Positions 52,026-60,390 of a DNA stretch of 64,000 bases are shown here, piece by piece. Under the pieces are notes generated by a model. It was not told where the DNA came from, did not search any database, and saw only the letters and a program-made list of their open reading frames with translations. Position 1 is the stretch's first letter. Each line of letters begins with the position of its first letter. The stretch lies in assembly GCF_019049285.1 (NCBI RefSeq), contig NZ_JAGMUL010000015.1, forward strand, positions 248,001 to 312,000, in the 5' to 3' direction. A program made the position numbers and the translations under genes. This DNA comes from Streptomyces sp. AC550_RSS872 (lineage in GTDB: Bacteria > Actinomycetota > Actinomycetes > Streptomycetales > Streptomycetaceae).

Positions 52026-52628
52026 TCACCTCGTGTTGGTGCGGTCGCCGCTGTCCGGGCGCTGCGGATGGGAGGCCAGGACCGCGGCCTGGACGCGGCG
52101 GCGATCAGGGTGAGGATGTCTCGCTCGCGCGGCGACAGGCCGGCCGGCTCGGGTGCGACGGTCGGTGTCCCGGCGGGGTCGGCGCGCAGTGAGCGCATCA
52201 GGCGGGCCGTGGTCGCCGGGGCCGGCATGGACTGGCCCGAGGTGACCGTACGGACGGCCGGGACCAGGGCGGAGCCCCTGATCTGTTTCCGGACGGCCCG
52301 AGGCGCCGGCCATGACGGCATCGAGCAGAGAGTCCTCGTCGTCGAACGAGGACAGCATCAGACAGGCCGGCTCCGGCATCAGGCCGCGCAGCTCGCGGCA
52401 GACCGTGATGCCGTCGCCGTCCGGGAGACGTACGTCGAGCACGGCTACGTGGGGGCGCAGCGCCGGGCCGCGGGAGAGGGCGTGCTCGACGGTGTCCGCG
52501 TCGCCGACCACGGAGACGTCCGGCTCTGCGTCGAGCAGGCCGGTGATGCCGCGTCGTACGACCTCGTGGTCGTCCAGCAGGAACGCGCGGATCGGGTCCT
52601 GCTCCGTGAAAGGGCCTGTCTCGGTCAT
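52026..52628 (-). pseudogene. DevR/NarL-class response regulator, broken
   Basis: The receiver starts normally at ATG 52628 (MTETGPFTEQ), with FLLDDHEVVRRGI, VAVLDVRLPDGDG and MLSSFDDEDSL. Near 52293–52300 the frame shifts (ASG then QIRGSALVPAVRT in another frame, as if two bases were lost from a Tyr codon). The HTH begins LSPRERDILTLIA but near 52100 jumps straight to QAAVLASH, so most of the DNA-binding helices are deleted. It cannot make a working regulator. The closest type is DosR/DevR-like. Confidence 0.82.
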
Positions 52629-52724
52629 GACGATCCCTCGTTCCCCGGTGCCCCCCGGTCTGCGGACCACGGAATGCTCATGCTGCCGATCATCGCTCGC
52701 CGGGGCCGGACGCACCAGGGCCGA

Positions 52725-52949
52725 CCGGCCCCACTCGCACTTGAGACGCGCCCTCACCGGCCCACCGCCAGGACCCCGGCGGCCTCTCCTGGCCACGGGA
52801 ATCACGGCCGTGTCCCGGACCCGCCCCGCGAGCCCGACCACTCCCTCGCGCACAGGGACGTCGCCCGCCGAACCCGGCTCCGGGAAGACGTAGGGCACGA
52901 TCTCGCGGCGAACCTCCTCGGCGATCCCGCCGTCGCAGCGCAGGAACAC
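52725..52949 (-). pseudogene. BON-domain fragment of a CBS–BON protein
   Basis: In frame on the minus strand, IAEEVRREIVPYVFPEPGSA and VREGVVGLAGRVRDTAVIPV match the C-terminal BON region of CBS-domain proteins common beside Dos-type regulators. No CBS domains remain upstream, and the end of the domain is scrambled after IPVARRG. It is a relic, not a gene. Confidence 0.6.
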
Positions 52950-52969
52950 CTTCAGCGGGTCGGCTCTGC

Positions 52970-53047
52970 CACTTCCGCCTCACGGTCACCGGCAACGGCG
53001 TCGGCATCCCGGCCGACGGGGGCACCACGCTGGTGTGGTGGGCGCCG
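52970..53047 (+). pseudogene. Histidine-kinase C-terminal fragment
   Basis: On the plus strand FRLTVTGNGVGIPADG is followed at once by GGTTLVWWAPV. The first part is the N/G1 box and the second the last strand of a GAF-type DevS/NarX kinase ATPase domain; the middle of the domain is missing. Only about 26 codons remain, read on the opposite strand from the response-regulator relic. Confidence 0.6.
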
Positions 53048-53058
53048 GTGCACCATCG

Positions 53059-54399
53059 TCACCACCCGGTCAGCAGCAGATGGTTGAGGAGCAGCGCGAG
53101 CAGCGCCTGGGCGATGAGCCACGCGCGGGGGCGGGCGAGGAACGCGCACGCCGGGAGCAGCCACAGCGCGAAGGGCAGCCAGATCCGTTCCGTCTCCGCC
53201 TTGCTCATGCCGGACAGGTCCGCGACCAGCAGGGCGAGCAGAGCGGCGGACAAGAGGAGGGCGAGGCGGGCCTCGGCGGCCCGGCCGGGGGCGCCGTCAC
53301 GGGCACGGACGAGCACCGCACCGGTCCGGCGCAGTCCCACCGCCGTCGCCAGGCCCGTGATGAGCACGGCGCAGGCCAGGTTGGCCCACACCCAGTAGCC
53401 GTAGGGACGGGTGCCGCCCACGCCCTGGTGGTAGCGCGTCACCAGGAGCCGGTACGCCTCCCACCAGTCGAACCCGGCGAGCGTGAACAGTGCCGGGACC
53501 ACGGCCAGTCCCGCGAGCAGCGGCACCAGCAGGACGGGCCGCTTGCGGAGCCCCTGTCGGCCGAGCCACAGCACCGCCGCCCCGATCAGCGCGACGAGCG
53601 TGAGGCCGTACGACAGATAGCAGGTCAGGCCGAAGAGCAGACCTGACGCCCCGGCCCGCCACAAGGACCGTCCGGTCACCGCCAGTGCCAGCAGCGCCAC
53701 CGCCCATGCCGCCACCGCCGCGAAGTACGCGTCGGCCGAGGTCCCCATCCACACGGCGGCCGGCGCCAGCACGAGGAAGGGCGCCGCCCTGCGCGCGAGT
53801 GCCTCGTCGGCCAGAGCGCGGATCGTGACCAGCACGGCCACACAGGCCGTCGCCCCGACGGTGATGCACCACATCCCGGCCCAGCCCCCGCCGCCGAGCC
53901 CGATCCGGTCGAGCAGGACGAAGGTGAGCGGGGCGGCAGGCGGGTGACCGGCGATGTGCGCGGGCCAGTGGTCGGGGGAGCCGAGAAGGATGTGGTCGGT
54001 GAAGCCGTGCAGGGTGGCCGGGATGTCGTCGAAGCGGTCGATGACCTGGAGGTACTCGTGGCGGGTGGTGAGCCGGCCGGCGATGCCGCGGTGCCAGCCG
54101 TCGATCAGGGCGAGGGAGAAGATCCATGCCAGGGCGGTGGCCCAGGCCAGCGGGAGCAGGCTCCGCCAGGGGAGTCGGGCGGCGAGGGCGGGCCCGTACG
54201 CCACGGTGCCGATCGCCACCGCGACGGCCGCCGGAGTGCCCGGGCCCAGATGAGGGCCCCACGATGCCAGCACCGGGGGCCAGTTGACGAAGAGGGTGTG
54301 GCTGGTCGCCTGAATGTGGCGGCCGAGCAGCACGGCTGCCGTCACGAGCAGTACGGCGGCCACGGAGGCGTACAGGTCACGGCGCTGGGAGCGGGTCAC
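53059..54399 (-). CDS. GT-C-like integral membrane glycosyltransferase
   Basis: About 446 residues with 10–12 helices. Loops have the look of mannosyl/arabinosyl GT-C enzymes (DIPATLHGFTDHILLGSPDH, GFDWWEAYRLLVTRYHQGVG). I chose GTG 54399 (VTRSQRRDLY) because TAGCGT lies just upstream, as for a leaderless start, and this leaves room for the divergent promoter; ATG 54474 would leave only 39 bases. It may transfer a sugar from a lipid-linked donor outside the membrane. Confidence 0.75.
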   Translation of the reverse strand: MTRSQRRDLYASVAAVLLVTAAVLLGRHIQATSHTLFVNWPPVLASWGPHLGPGTPAAVAVAIGTVAYGPALAARLPWRSLLPLAWATALAWIFSLALIDGWHRGIAGRLTTRHEYLQVIDRFDDIPATLHGFTDHILLGSPDHWPAHIAGHPPAAPLTFVLLDRIGLGGGGWAGMWCITVGATACVAVLVTIRALADEALARRAAPFLVLAPAAVWMGTSADAYFAAVAAWAVALLALAVTGRSLWRAGASGLLFGLTCYLSYGLTLVALIGAAVLWLGRQGLRKRPVLLVPLLAGLAVVPALFTLAGFDWWEAYRLLVTRYHQGVGGTRPYGYWVWANLACAVLITGLATAVGLRRTGAVLVRARDGAPGRAAEARLALLLSAALLALLVADLSGMSKAETERIWLPFALWLLPACAFLARPRAWLIAQALLALLLNHLLLTGW

Positions 54400-54513
54400 G
54401 CCCGGAACGCTAGGCCGACAGGGCGGGCGTGGACCGCCGTCCGGGCCGGACGTCAGCGTTTCGTCATCGTTCACGCACCCGTTTCCGGGGTGGTCCGGGC
54501 CTACGGTCGGGCC

Positions 54514-55752
54514 ATGCGAGACGATCCACGCGATCCGCGGCTCCCCTCCTCACCCGGCTTCTGGCGCAGCCCGCTGCGCGGCCCCTGGCTCACCTCGATG
54601 CTGGGCCTCGTCCTGCTCGTCGGCATCACCGTGCTGTTCGTGACCGGCCTGGTCTCCTACGCCGCCTACAACCCGAACCTGTCGCCGGTGAACGACAAGA
54701 CCCCGGACAAGGGGATCCTCGGCTTCTACCTCTTCGCCTGGCCGACGAACCCGCACTGGCTGTACCGGCTCAACCAGGGCGTCCACGTCACCCTCGGCAT
54801 CACCCTGATCCCCGTCCTGCTCGCCAAGCTGTGGTCCGTCGTACCGAGGCTGTTCGCACTGCCCCCGGCCCGCTCGCTCGCGCACGCCCTGGAGCGGATC
54901 TCCCTGCTGCTCCTGGTCGGCGGCGGGCTGTTCGAGTTCGTGACCGGGGTGCTCAACGTCCAGCTCGACTACGTCTTCCCCGGCTCCTTCTACCCCCTGC
55001 ACTTCTACGGCGCCTGGGTGTTCTTCGCCGCGTTCGTCGCCCACGCGCTGCTGAAGATGCCCATCGCGCTGCGCAATCTGCGGCACCTGCGGGAGGAGAA
55101 GAACGACCTGGTGTCACCGCGCCCCACCGACCCGACCGTCTCCCGGCGCGGCGCCCTGTGGTTCGTCGGGGGCGGCTCGCTGCTGCTGTTCGCGACCACG
55201 GCCGGGCAGAACTTCGACGGTCCGCTGCGGCGCACCGCGCTCCTCGCACCGCACGGCGGCGGCGAACCCGGCAGCGGACCGAACGGCTTCCAGATCAACA
55301 AGACCGCCGCGTACGCCGGCATCGACGCGGCGGAGACGGGCACGGACACATGGCAGCTCGTGGTGAGGGGGCGCACCGGCACCGTCCGCCTGAGCCGCTC
55401 CCGGCTCCTCGAACTCCCCCTGCACAGCTCGGCGTTGCCCATCGCCTGCGTCGAGGGCTGGTCGACGTCGGACCAGTGGTGGCGCGGGGTGCGGCTGCGC
55501 GACCTCGCGGCGCTCGTCGGCCACGACGACCCGCCCGACCTGTTCGTCGAGTCCCTCCAGCGGCGCGGCGCCTTCCGGAAAGCCGCCCTGCGCGCCAACC
55601 AGGTGGCCGACCCGCGCTCCCTGCTCGCCCTGTACGTCAACGGCGAGGAGCTGTCCCCCGACCACGGCTACCCGGCGCGGATCATCGTGCCCGCCGCACC
55701 CGGTGTACTCAACACCAAGTGGGTGGCCCGGATGACGTTCGGAGAACTGTGA
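54514..55752 (+). CDS. Cytochrome b-type/molybdopterin oxidoreductase fusion
   Basis: 412 residues. The first ~190 contain four helices with His91, His163 and His177 as possible haem b ligands (RLNQGVHVTLGI, FYPLHFYGAW, FVAHALLK). A fifth helix starts with SRRGALWFVGGG (Tat-like). The rest is a sulphite-oxidase-type molybdopterin domain with ALPIACVEGWSTSDQWW, where Cys312 would bind Mo. The domain would sit outside the membrane and pass electrons to the haem part. The substrate is unknown. The following gene begins on its last base. Confidence 0.9.
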   Translation: MRDDPRDPRLPSSPGFWRSPLRGPWLTSMLGLVLLVGITVLFVTGLVSYAAYNPNLSPVNDKTPDKGILGFYLFAWPTNPHWLYRLNQGVHVTLGITLIPVLLAKLWSVVPRLFALPPARSLAHALERISLLLLVGGGLFEFVTGVLNVQLDYVFPGSFYPLHFYGAWVFFAAFVAHALLKMPIALRNLRHLREEKNDLVSPRPTDPTVSRRGALWFVGGGSLLLFATTAGQNFDGPLRRTALLAPHGGGEPGSGPNGFQINKTAAYAGIDAAETGTDTWQLVVRGRTGTVRLSRSRLLELPLHSSALPIACVEGWSTSDQWWRGVRLRDLAALVGHDDPPDLFVESLQRRGAFRKAALRANQVADPRSLLALYVNGEELSPDHGYPARIIVPAAPGVLNTKWVARMTFGEL

Positions 55753-56222
55753 TGCGCCGGCCGCGGATCCCTCTGGGAAGTCCCTTCCAGCTCGTGCTGC
55801 TCGCGTGCTCGTTCGCGCTCGCCGCCTACGCGGGGGTGAGGCTGCTCGCGGACGACTGGTTCGGCGTGGCGCTGTGGTTCGTGGGTGCGGCCGTGCTGCA
55901 CGACCTCGTGCTGCTGCCGTTGTACGCGGCCCTGGACCGGGTGGTCGTGCGCGGGCTCGGCGCGACCGGCCGCCGGGACCGGGTGCTGTACGTGCGGGTA
56001 CCGGCGGCCCTGTCCGGGCTCCTCCTTCTGGTGTGGTTCCCGCTGATCAGCGGCAGGGTGGAGCAGCGCTACGGGCCCGGCACCGGGTTGCCGGCGGATG
56101 TGTTCCTCGCCCGCTGGCTGCTGATCACCGCCGCCCTCTTCGCCGCCTCGGCGCTGCTGTTGGCGGTGCGACCGCGGCGCCTGCGCAGGGCGACGAAGCA
56201 GCGTCCGCCGGCCGCCCACTGA
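55752..56222 (+). CDS. Small membrane protein with four helices
   Basis: 156 residues, four hydrophobic segments (FQLVLLACSFALAAYAGVRL, GVALWFVGAAVLHDLVLLPL, ALSGLLLLVWFPLISG, WLLITAALFAASALLLAV). Its start overlaps the oxidoreductase stop by one base, so they are coupled. It may be a further subunit of that complex. It overlaps the convergent methyltransferase by 154 bases, which is unusual. Confidence 0.75.
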   Translation: MRRPRIPLGSPFQLVLLACSFALAAYAGVRLLADDWFGVALWFVGAAVLHDLVLLPLYAALDRVVVRGLGATGRRDRVLYVRVPAALSGLLLLVWFPLISGRVEQRYGPGTGLPADVFLARWLLITAALFAASALLLAVRPRRLRRATKQRPPAAH

Positions 56223-56833
56223 CCTGCCCGCTCCCAGCCCTGTGCGTACCGGAACAGTGCCCGGGTGCCCAGTCGCGCCCAGGGGAAGTGGGCGTCGGCC
56301 CCACCGGTGGCGGTGAGGCCGACGACCTGCACCTGGGCGCGTTCGTCGACGTTCACCGGGGCGGTCTCGGCGATCAGCAGGCCGCCGGGGCGCAGGAGCG
56401 CGGCCGCCCGGTCCAGGAGGGCGCGCGGGTCGCCGCCGATGCCGACGTTGCCGTCCATGAGCAGGACGGTGCCCCAGCGGCCCTCGCCGGGCAGCGGCTC
56501 GAAGACCGAGCGCCGCAGCGCCGGGCCGCCGAGCCGGACGGTGCGGTCGACGGCGGCCGCGCTGACGTCGATGCCGAGAACGGTCCGGCCCCGGGTAGCG
56601 AGTTCAGCGACCAGCCGCCCCGGCCCGCACCCCACGTCCAGCACGGTGCCCTCGCACCGGTCCAGCACCTCCCGGTCGACCGCGTCGGCCCGGGCGCACC
56701 AGCGTTCCACCTCCAGCGGCAGCAGCCAGCCGTCGGCACGGCGCAGGAACAGCGGGCCGTGGCCGCAGCGCAGGGCGGCCGCGTAGGGGTCGGCGGTCGC
56801 CCAGGCGGCGGCGGTGGCAGGCACGGTGCTCAT
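56069..56833 (-). CDS. Class I SAM-dependent methyltransferase (overlaps its convergent neighbour)
   Basis: 254 residues. GTVLDVGCGPGRLVAEL is the SAM motif, then VLGIDVSAAAVDR, WGTVLLMDGNVGIGGDPRAL and LLRPGGLLIAETAPVNVDER. Family similarity seems to stop near GGRCFVALRR; the last ~35 residues lie within the oppositely oriented membrane gene and look like read-through. Its start overlaps the DUF2064 stop (ATGA). It sits in an operon with two sugar-related genes, so it may methylate a glycan or lipid head group. Confidence 0.82.
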   Translation of the reverse strand: MSTVPATAAAWATADPYAAALRCGHGPLFLRRADGWLLPLEVERWCARADAVDREVLDRCEGTVLDVGCGPGRLVAELATRGRTVLGIDVSAAAVDRTVRLGGPALRRSVFEPLPGEGRWGTVLLMDGNVGIGGDPRALLDRAAALLRPGGLLIAETAPVNVDERAQVQVVGLTATGGADAHFPWARLGTRALFRYAQGWERAGQWAAGGRCFVALRRRRGRTANSSAEAAKRAAVISSQRARNTSAGNPVPGP

Positions 56834-57528
56834 CGGGGGCCGGCCGGGGGCGCGGTCGGCCGCGCGGTCGGCCCGGAATCCCGACCGGAGTCCCGAGAGG
56901 AGTCGGCTCCCGCGACCGCCATGCACCGGGCCAGTCGTACGGCGAACCGGCTGCGCGGGGCCAGCGCGGCCACGGCGTGGGCGTCGGCGGCGGTGTCGAT
57001 GTCGCGCAGCCGCGGCAGGTCGCGCACCCGGAGCCCCGCCCGGACCAGCCGTCGGCGTTGCAGCGCGCCCGTCATGGCGGTCGACATGGGCACGCCCCGC
57101 AGCAGACCGGGGTCGGGCTGGGCCAGTCCGAGGGCCCAGAAGCCACCGTCCTCGGCCGGACCGAACCAGGCGTCGCAGTCGGTGAAGTCGACGTCGAGCA
57201 GTTCGGGTGTCACCTGGGGGGTGTCCATCCCGATGAGCAGGGCCGGGCCGTCGCAGCCCGCGAAGGCGTCGGCCAGGCGCTCGTCCAGGCCGCCCGCGCA
57301 CTGCGGTACGACGTCGAAGCGGGGCGGCAGCCAGGCGCCGGGGGTGCCGTCGAGGACGAGGACCCTCCGGTCGGCGGGCACGGCCGCCACCGCGTGGAGC
57401 GTGTCGGCGAGGGCCGCCTCGGCCAGCCCGGCCGCCTCCTCGGGCGTGAACGGCGGGGTGAGCCGGGTCTTGACCCGGCCCGGTCGCGGCTCCTTGGCGA
57501 TGACGAGCAGCGTGGTCGACGCACTCAA
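56830..57528 (-). CDS. DUF2064 (TIGR04282-type) glycosyl/nucleotidyltransferase-like protein
   Basis: 232 residues from a TTG at 57528, which overlaps the GT2 stop (TTGA) and has GGAGGAGGGA upstream. Family features: LLVIAKEPRPGRVKTRLTPP at the start, ALLIGMDTPQVTPELL and AWFGPAEDGGFWALGL. The fold is like CofC/GT-A nucleotidyltransferases; the role is uncertain. The C-terminal tail is Arg/Asp/Pro-rich. Confidence 0.88.
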   Translation of the reverse strand: MSASTTLLVIAKEPRPGRVKTRLTPPFTPEEAAGLAEAALADTLHAVAAVPADRRVLVLDGTPGAWLPPRFDVVPQCAGGLDERLADAFAGCDGPALLIGMDTPQVTPELLDVDFTDCDAWFGPAEDGGFWALGLAQPDPGLLRGVPMSTAMTGALQRRRLVRAGLRVRDLPRLRDIDTAADAHAVAALAPRSRFAVRLARCMAVAGADSSRDSGRDSGPTARPTAPPAGPR

Positions 57529-58220
57529 CGGACGGTCCCTCCTCCATGCGCGGGCGTCTCGCCCAGGACACGGCTCATGTCCCGTACGGCCTGCCAGGTG
57601 CCCCGCCAGGTGCCCGTCACCTTCGAGGCCCCGGAGCGCGGCAGATACGGCACGTCGTGCTCCGTGATCCGCCAGCCGGCGTCGGCCGCGCGTACGACCA
57701 TCTGGAGCGGATAGCCGCTGCGCCGGTCGGTGAGGCCGAGGGCGAGCAGCGGCTCCCGGCGGGCGGCGCGCAGCGGACCGAGATCGTGCAGGCGCAGTCC
57801 GGTACGGCGGCGCAGCATCCGCGCGAGCGCGAGATTGCCGACGCGGGCGTGCGCGGGCCACGCGCCCCGTCCCTGCGGGCGTCGCCGGCCCAGCACCAGA
57901 TCGGCGTCGCCGCCTCGCACTTCGCGTACGAAGGGAACGAGCAGCGACGGGTCGAGGGAGGCGTCGCAGTCGCAGAAGCACACCACGTCGGCGGTGGCGG
58001 CCCGCAGCCCGGCGTGGCAGGCGGCGCCGAAGCCCCGGCGCGACTCGTGCACGACGGTCGCGCCGAGCGCGTGGGCGAGGGAGGCCGAGCCGTCGGTGGA
58101 ACCGTTGTCGACGACGAGTGCGCGCCAGCCCGGCGGGATCCGTTCGAGGACCCAGGGAAGGGCCTCGGCCTCGTTGAGGCAGGGCAGCACCACATCGACG
58201 TCGGAAGGTGTCGTCGTCAC
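57525..58220 (-). CDS. GT2 glycosyltransferase (DPM1-like)
   Basis: 231 residues from a GTG at 58220. GT-A fold: VDVVLPCLNEAEALPWVL, ALVVDNGSTDGSASLA, VCFCDCDASLD with the metal Asp, and SGYPLQMVVRAADAGWRITE near the end. No membrane span. It likely makes a polyprenyl-phosphate sugar or adds to one, which would suit the GT-C-like protein upstream. Confidence 0.9.
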   Translation of the reverse strand: MTTTPSDVDVVLPCLNEAEALPWVLERIPPGWRALVVDNGSTDGSASLAHALGATVVHESRRGFGAACHAGLRAATADVVCFCDCDASLDPSLLVPFVREVRGGDADLVLGRRRPQGRGAWPAHARVGNLALARMLRRRTGLRLHDLGPLRAARREPLLALGLTDRRSGYPLQMVVRAADAGWRITEHDVPYLPRSGASKVTGTWRGTWQAVRDMSRVLGETPAHGGGTVR

Positions 58221-58342
58221 GGTTTCACCCTACGAACGCGAAGGGGACATACCGGACTCCCGCTCCTTACGAAACGCGGACGTCGAAGGCCGAGGCGATG
58301 GTAGTCGCGGCATCGGAGGCGGCCCGGTGCGAGGCTGGGGGC

Positions 58343-59077
58343 ATGCAGCAACAGCCGTACGAGCCCTCGGGGGCTCAAGCCCGCGAAGAGGCCCCCCGGA
58401 TCCTGGTCGTCGACGACGATCCGACCGTGGCCGAGGTCGTCGCCGGGTATCTGGACCGCGCCGGTTACGCCGTCGACCGGGCCGACGACGGTCCGACCGC
58501 CCTCACCCGTGCCGCCGCACACCGGCCGGACCTGGTCGTCCTCGACCTGATGCTGCCCGGCATGGACGGCCTGGAGGTGTGCCGCCGCATCCGCGGGCAG
58601 GGCCCGGTGCCGGTCATCATGCTCACCGCCCGCGGAGACGAGGACGACCGCATCCTGGGCCTGGAGGTCGGCGCCGACGACTACGTCACGAAACCCTTCA
58701 GCCCCCGTGAGCTGGTGCTGCGGGTGGAGTCGGTGCTCCGCCGCAGCCGGCCGGCCGACACCGGGCACCGGCTGCGCGCGGCAGGCCTGACCCTCGACCC
58801 GGCAGCCCGCCGGGCCACCAAGCACGGCGCCGAACTCGCCCTCACGCTCAGGGAGTTCGACCTGCTCTCCTTCTTCCTGCGGCATCCGGGGCGGGCGTTC
58901 GGCCGCGAGGACCTGATGCGCGAGGTGTGGGGCTGGGACTTCGGCGACCTGTCGACGGTCACCGTCCATGTACGCCGCCTGCGCGGCAAGGTCGAGGACG
59001 ATCCGGCCCGGCCCCGTCTGATCCAGACCGTGTGGGGCGTGGGCTACCGCTTCGAGCCCACGGAAGGGGAGACGTGA
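58343..59077 (+). CDS. OmpR-class response regulator
   Basis: 244 residues. Receiver: RILVVDDDPTVAEVVAGYLD, LVVLDLMLPGMDGLEVC (phospho-Asp), VIMLTARGDEDD and DYVTKPFSPREL. C-terminal winged helix: LTLREFDLLSFFLRHPGRAF, TVTVHVRRLRGKVED and VWGVGYRFEP. The stop lies immediately before the kinase start. It probably controls the glycosylation block beside it. Confidence 0.94.
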   Translation: MQQQPYEPSGAQAREEAPRILVVDDDPTVAEVVAGYLDRAGYAVDRADDGPTALTRAAAHRPDLVVLDLMLPGMDGLEVCRRIRGQGPVPVIMLTARGDEDDRILGLEVGADDYVTKPFSPRELVLRVESVLRRSRPADTGHRLRAAGLTLDPAARRATKHGAELALTLREFDLLSFFLRHPGRAFGREDLMREVWGWDFGDLSTVTVHVRRLRGKVEDDPARPRLIQTVWGVGYRFEPTEGET

Positions 59078-59079
59078 TC

Positions 59080-60192
59080 ATGCGTGACACCCTGCTGATC
59101 GCCCTGTACGCCTTCGCCGGCGCGGCCGCCACCGGTCTGGCCGGAGCGGGCGTACTGCGGCTGATCCGGCGCCGCTCCCTCACCGCCTCGCTCACCGTGG
59201 TCGCGGCGGTCGGAGTGGTCGCGATGCTCGCGGGCACGCTCGCCGTCGCCTGGGCGATGTTCCTCTCCCCGCACGACCTGACCGTGGTCACGACCGTCGT
59301 CGCGATGGCGGCCGTCGTCTCCCTGGCCACGGCCCTGCTGCTGGGCCGCTGGGTCGTCGCCCGCAGCCACGAACTGACCGTGGCCGCACGCTCCTTCGGA
59401 GACGGCGGCGCGTTCACGGCCCCCGTCGAGCCGGCCACCGCGGAACTGGACACGCTCAGCCGCGAGTTGGCCGCCACCAGCGCCAAGCTCGCCGAATCCC
59501 GGGAGCGGGAACGCGCGTTGGAGACCTCCCGGCGTGAACTCGTCGCCTGGATCTCGCACGACCTGCGCACCCCCCTGGCCGGCCTGCGCGCCATGTCGGA
59601 GGCCCTGGAGGACGGCGTCGCCGCCGACCCCGACCGCTATCTGAAGCAGATGCGCACCGAGGTCGAACGCCTCAACGACATGGTCGGCGACCTCTTCGAG
59701 CTCTCCCGCATCCACGCCGGCACACTCCCCCTGACCCTCGCCCGGATCTCCCTGTACGACCTGGTGGGCGACGCGCTGGCGGGAGCCGACCCGCTCGCCC
59801 GGGAGCACGGGGTACGCCTGGTGGGCGGCCGGATCGAGCCGGTACCGGTGGAGGTGGACGGCAAGGAGATGAGCCGGGTGCTGGGCAACCTGCTGGTCAA
59901 CGCCATCCGCAGGACCCCGGCCGACGGCACGGTCGCCATCTCGGTGGAGCGTTCCGCCGAGGGCGTGGTGCTGTCGGTGACGGACGGCTGCGGCGGAATC
60001 CCGGTCGAGGACCTGCCGCGCGTCTTCGACACCGGCTGGCGCGGCACGCACGCCCGGACGCCCCCGGCCGGGGCGGGGCTGGGCCTCGCCATCGTCCGCG
60101 GGATCGTGGAGGCGCACCGGGGCCGGGCCACCGTACGCAACATCCCCGGCGGCTGCCGCTTCGAGGTGGTGCTGCCCGCCGCCGCTTCCTGA
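59080..60192 (+). CDS. Sensor histidine kinase (OmpR partner)
   Basis: 370 residues from ATG 59080, for which GGGGAG is well spaced; GTG 59074 overlaps the regulator stop and is an alternative. Three helices in about 5–95, a short HAMP-like segment, then LVAWISHDLRTPLAGLRAM with the phospho-His, LGNLLVNAIRRTPADGTVAI (N box) and GAGLGLAIVRGIVEAHRGRA (G boxes). The external region is small, so it may sense membrane state. A MITE-like hairpin follows the stop by 31 bases. Confidence 0.93.
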   Translation: MRDTLLIALYAFAGAAATGLAGAGVLRLIRRRSLTASLTVVAAVGVVAMLAGTLAVAWAMFLSPHDLTVVTTVVAMAAVVSLATALLLGRWVVARSHELTVAARSFGDGGAFTAPVEPATAELDTLSRELAATSAKLAESRERERALETSRRELVAWISHDLRTPLAGLRAMSEALEDGVAADPDRYLKQMRTEVERLNDMVGDLFELSRIHAGTLPLTLARISLYDLVGDALAGADPLAREHGVRLVGGRIEPVPVEVDGKEMSRVLGNLLVNAIRRTPADGTVAISVERSAEGVVLSVTDGCGGIPVEDLPRVFDTGWRGTHARTPPAGAGLGLAIVRGIVEAHRGRATVRNIPGGCRFEVVLPAAAS

Positions 60193-60223
60193 ACACGGGC
60201 AGCACCACCGGTCCACAGGGGCA

Positions 60224-60390
60224 TAGGGGGTGTTTTGAAAGCCCCGCACAGCACCCGCGGCGCCCGGCACGCACCCTCGCCGCACCGGCCAAAGGCCCAA
60301 GTAGCTCCGCTACGAGGGCCTTCGTCCGGCACGCCGAGGGCACGCACCGAATACCGCGGGCACCGCACGGGACTTTCAAAACACCCCCTA
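60224..60390. mobile_element. MITE-like 167-bp hairpin element bounded by TA
   Basis: TAGGGGGTGTTTTGAAAG (60224–60241) and its exact reverse complement (60373–60390) close the element. The 131 bases between fold back on themselves for almost their whole length, e.g. AAGGCCC with GGGCCTT and GTAGC-TCC-GCTAC at the centre. TA at both ends fits a Tc1/mariner–IS630-type target duplication. There is no transposase here, so it would be mobilised in trans. Confidence 0.75.

Noticed and set aside
52690..53028. Minus-strand gene starting MVPPSAGMPTPLPV
   Set aside because: It is the antisense of the histidine-kinase and BON relics, with no family features.
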